From: Sphingopyxis microcysteis
GTDB lineage: Bacteria > Pseudomonadota > Alphaproteobacteria > Sphingomonadales > Sphingomonadaceae
Direction: 5' to 3'
Assembly (NCBI RefSeq): GCF_012274265.1
Contig: NZ_JAANYY010000002.1
Location: forward strand, 248,001-312,000
DNA: 64,000 nt
Positions 63,586 through 64,000 of this stretch are shown one piece after another (position 1 is the stretch's first letter; the number at the start of each line of letters is the position of its first letter). Both the position numbers and the translations under genes were made by a program. The notes under the pieces were generated by a model. The model saw nothing but the letters and a program-made list of their open reading frames with translations, was not told the origin of the DNA and ran no database searches.

Positions 63586-64000
63586 GCGAGATCATTCTGC
63601 CGCGCCGCCAGCTGATCGCCCGCGCAGGGGGGCTTGCTGCAACATTGCCGCTGCTGTCGGCTTGCGACGCGATCAACGACGCGCCTGCGGTGCGCAAGAT
63701 ATTGTCGATGGGCGAGGAGATGAACCGCGCGAGCCAGCGCGCGCTCATCGATCGCAACGCCCTGGCGCGCGAATATAGCCGCGCCGACCTGTCGCCTTAC
63801 TTCCGGCCCAATGGCACGCGGCTGCCCGCGGGCGCCGCCTATGCCGCGCATGCCGCGAGCGGCTTCGCCGACTGGCGCGTGGCGGTCACCGGACTGGTCG
63901 CGCGGCCGCTGTCGCTTTCGATGGCCGACATCCGCACGATGCCGCAGCGCACCCAGATCACCCGCCACGACTGCGTCGAAGGTTGGAGCGCAATCGGCCA
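63582..64000 (+). CDS. Molybdopterin-dependent oxidoreductase (sulfite oxidase-like), partial
   Basis: The gene begins with the ATG at 63582 and runs off the window after 139 codons. The N-terminus has a twin-Arg-like PRRQLIARAGG followed by a lipobox-like LPLLSACD, so it may be a Tat-exported lipoprotein. Residues about 95-139 (WRVAVTGLVARPLSLSMAD, RTQITRHDCVEGWSA) match the molybdopterin domain of sulfite oxidase/YedY-type enzymes, with the Mo-ligand Cys in HDCVEGW. It overlaps the cytochrome b gene by four bases. The substrate cannot be judged from this part. Confidence 0.85.
   Translation, partial: MSEIILPRRQLIARAGGLAATLPLLSACDAINDAPAVRKILSMGEEMNRASQRALIDRNALAREYSRADLSPYFRPNGTRLPAGAAYAAHAASGFADWRVAVTGLVARPLSLSMADIRTMPQRTQITRHDCVEGWSAIG

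Overview
The window looks like chromosome of a GC-rich alphaproteobacterium of the order Sphingomonadales, most likely a Sphingopyxis-type organism. This is inferred from several signs: high GC with strong third-position bias; the cluster rpsB-tsf-pyrH-frr-uppS-cdsA-dxr-rseP-bamA-skp-fabZ with no lpxD or lpxA around fabZ, as expected for bacteria whose outer membrane carries glycosphingolipid instead of lipopolysaccharide; an alphaproteobacterial-type LexA box (GTTC-N7-GTTC); and many intergenic palindromic repeats resembling those scattered through sphingomonad genomes. I found no rRNA, tRNA, CRISPR array, prophage, transposase or origin.

Layout. 1-7.4 kb: one giant autotransporter with Ig-like and Calx-beta repeats. 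7.6-14.9 kb: a signalling block with a hybrid kinase, a convergent NarL/LuxR regulator, a translationally coupled ankyrin protein and an unknown exported protein, a small orphan LuxR protein, and a LytS/LytR-type pair. 15-24.3 kb: ferredoxin reductase, DUF4126 protein, Nudix hydrolase, a tiny membrane protein, a nitrilase-family amidohydrolase, an M16 protease and a KefB-type antiporter. 24.4-27.6 kb: isocitrate dehydrogenase, the phosphatidylethanolamine pair psd-pssA, and a small membrane gene under a LexA box. 27.8-39.6 kb: the essential translation, isoprenoid, phospholipid and outer-membrane assembly cluster, then rpmE. 39.7-44.2 kb: glycerol kinase, then a BigR-type persulfide/sulfide detoxification divergon. 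44.5-50.1 kb: RhlE-like helicase, MHS-family transporter, two alpha/beta hydrolases (one resembling PHA depolymerase) and a small membrane protein. 50.1-53.6 kb: an Mla-type lipid ABC transporter. 53.7-60.8 kb: HAD phosphatase, cystathionine gamma-synthase family enzyme, SLC13 transporter and the coupled operon lgt-midA-GNAT-pgeF. 60.9-64 kb: acyl-CoA ligase, a cytochrome b561-type protein and the start of a molybdopterin oxidoreductase cut by the window end.

How the genes work together. The central cluster links ribosome function (S2, EF-Ts, RRF, L31) to envelope building: UppS and Dxr feed isoprenoid and undecaprenyl supply, CdsA feeds PssA and Psd, and RseP, BamA and Skp handle outer-membrane proteins. 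The Mla system and Lgt extend this envelope theme. The sulfur divergon pairs a thiol-switch repressor with a persulfide dioxygenase, a rhodanese, a DoxX-like protein and a TauE/SafE exporter. Its two predicted -10 boxes lie in the two arms of one 13-bp inverted repeat.

The most noteworthy signals are the LexA-box small membrane gene at 27.3-27.6 kb, the bigR operator architecture, the internal duplication in the exported partner of the ankyrin protein, and at least six families of palindromic repeats. Most of the repeats sit between convergent genes or inside the essential operon, and one carries the ribosome binding site of uppS.
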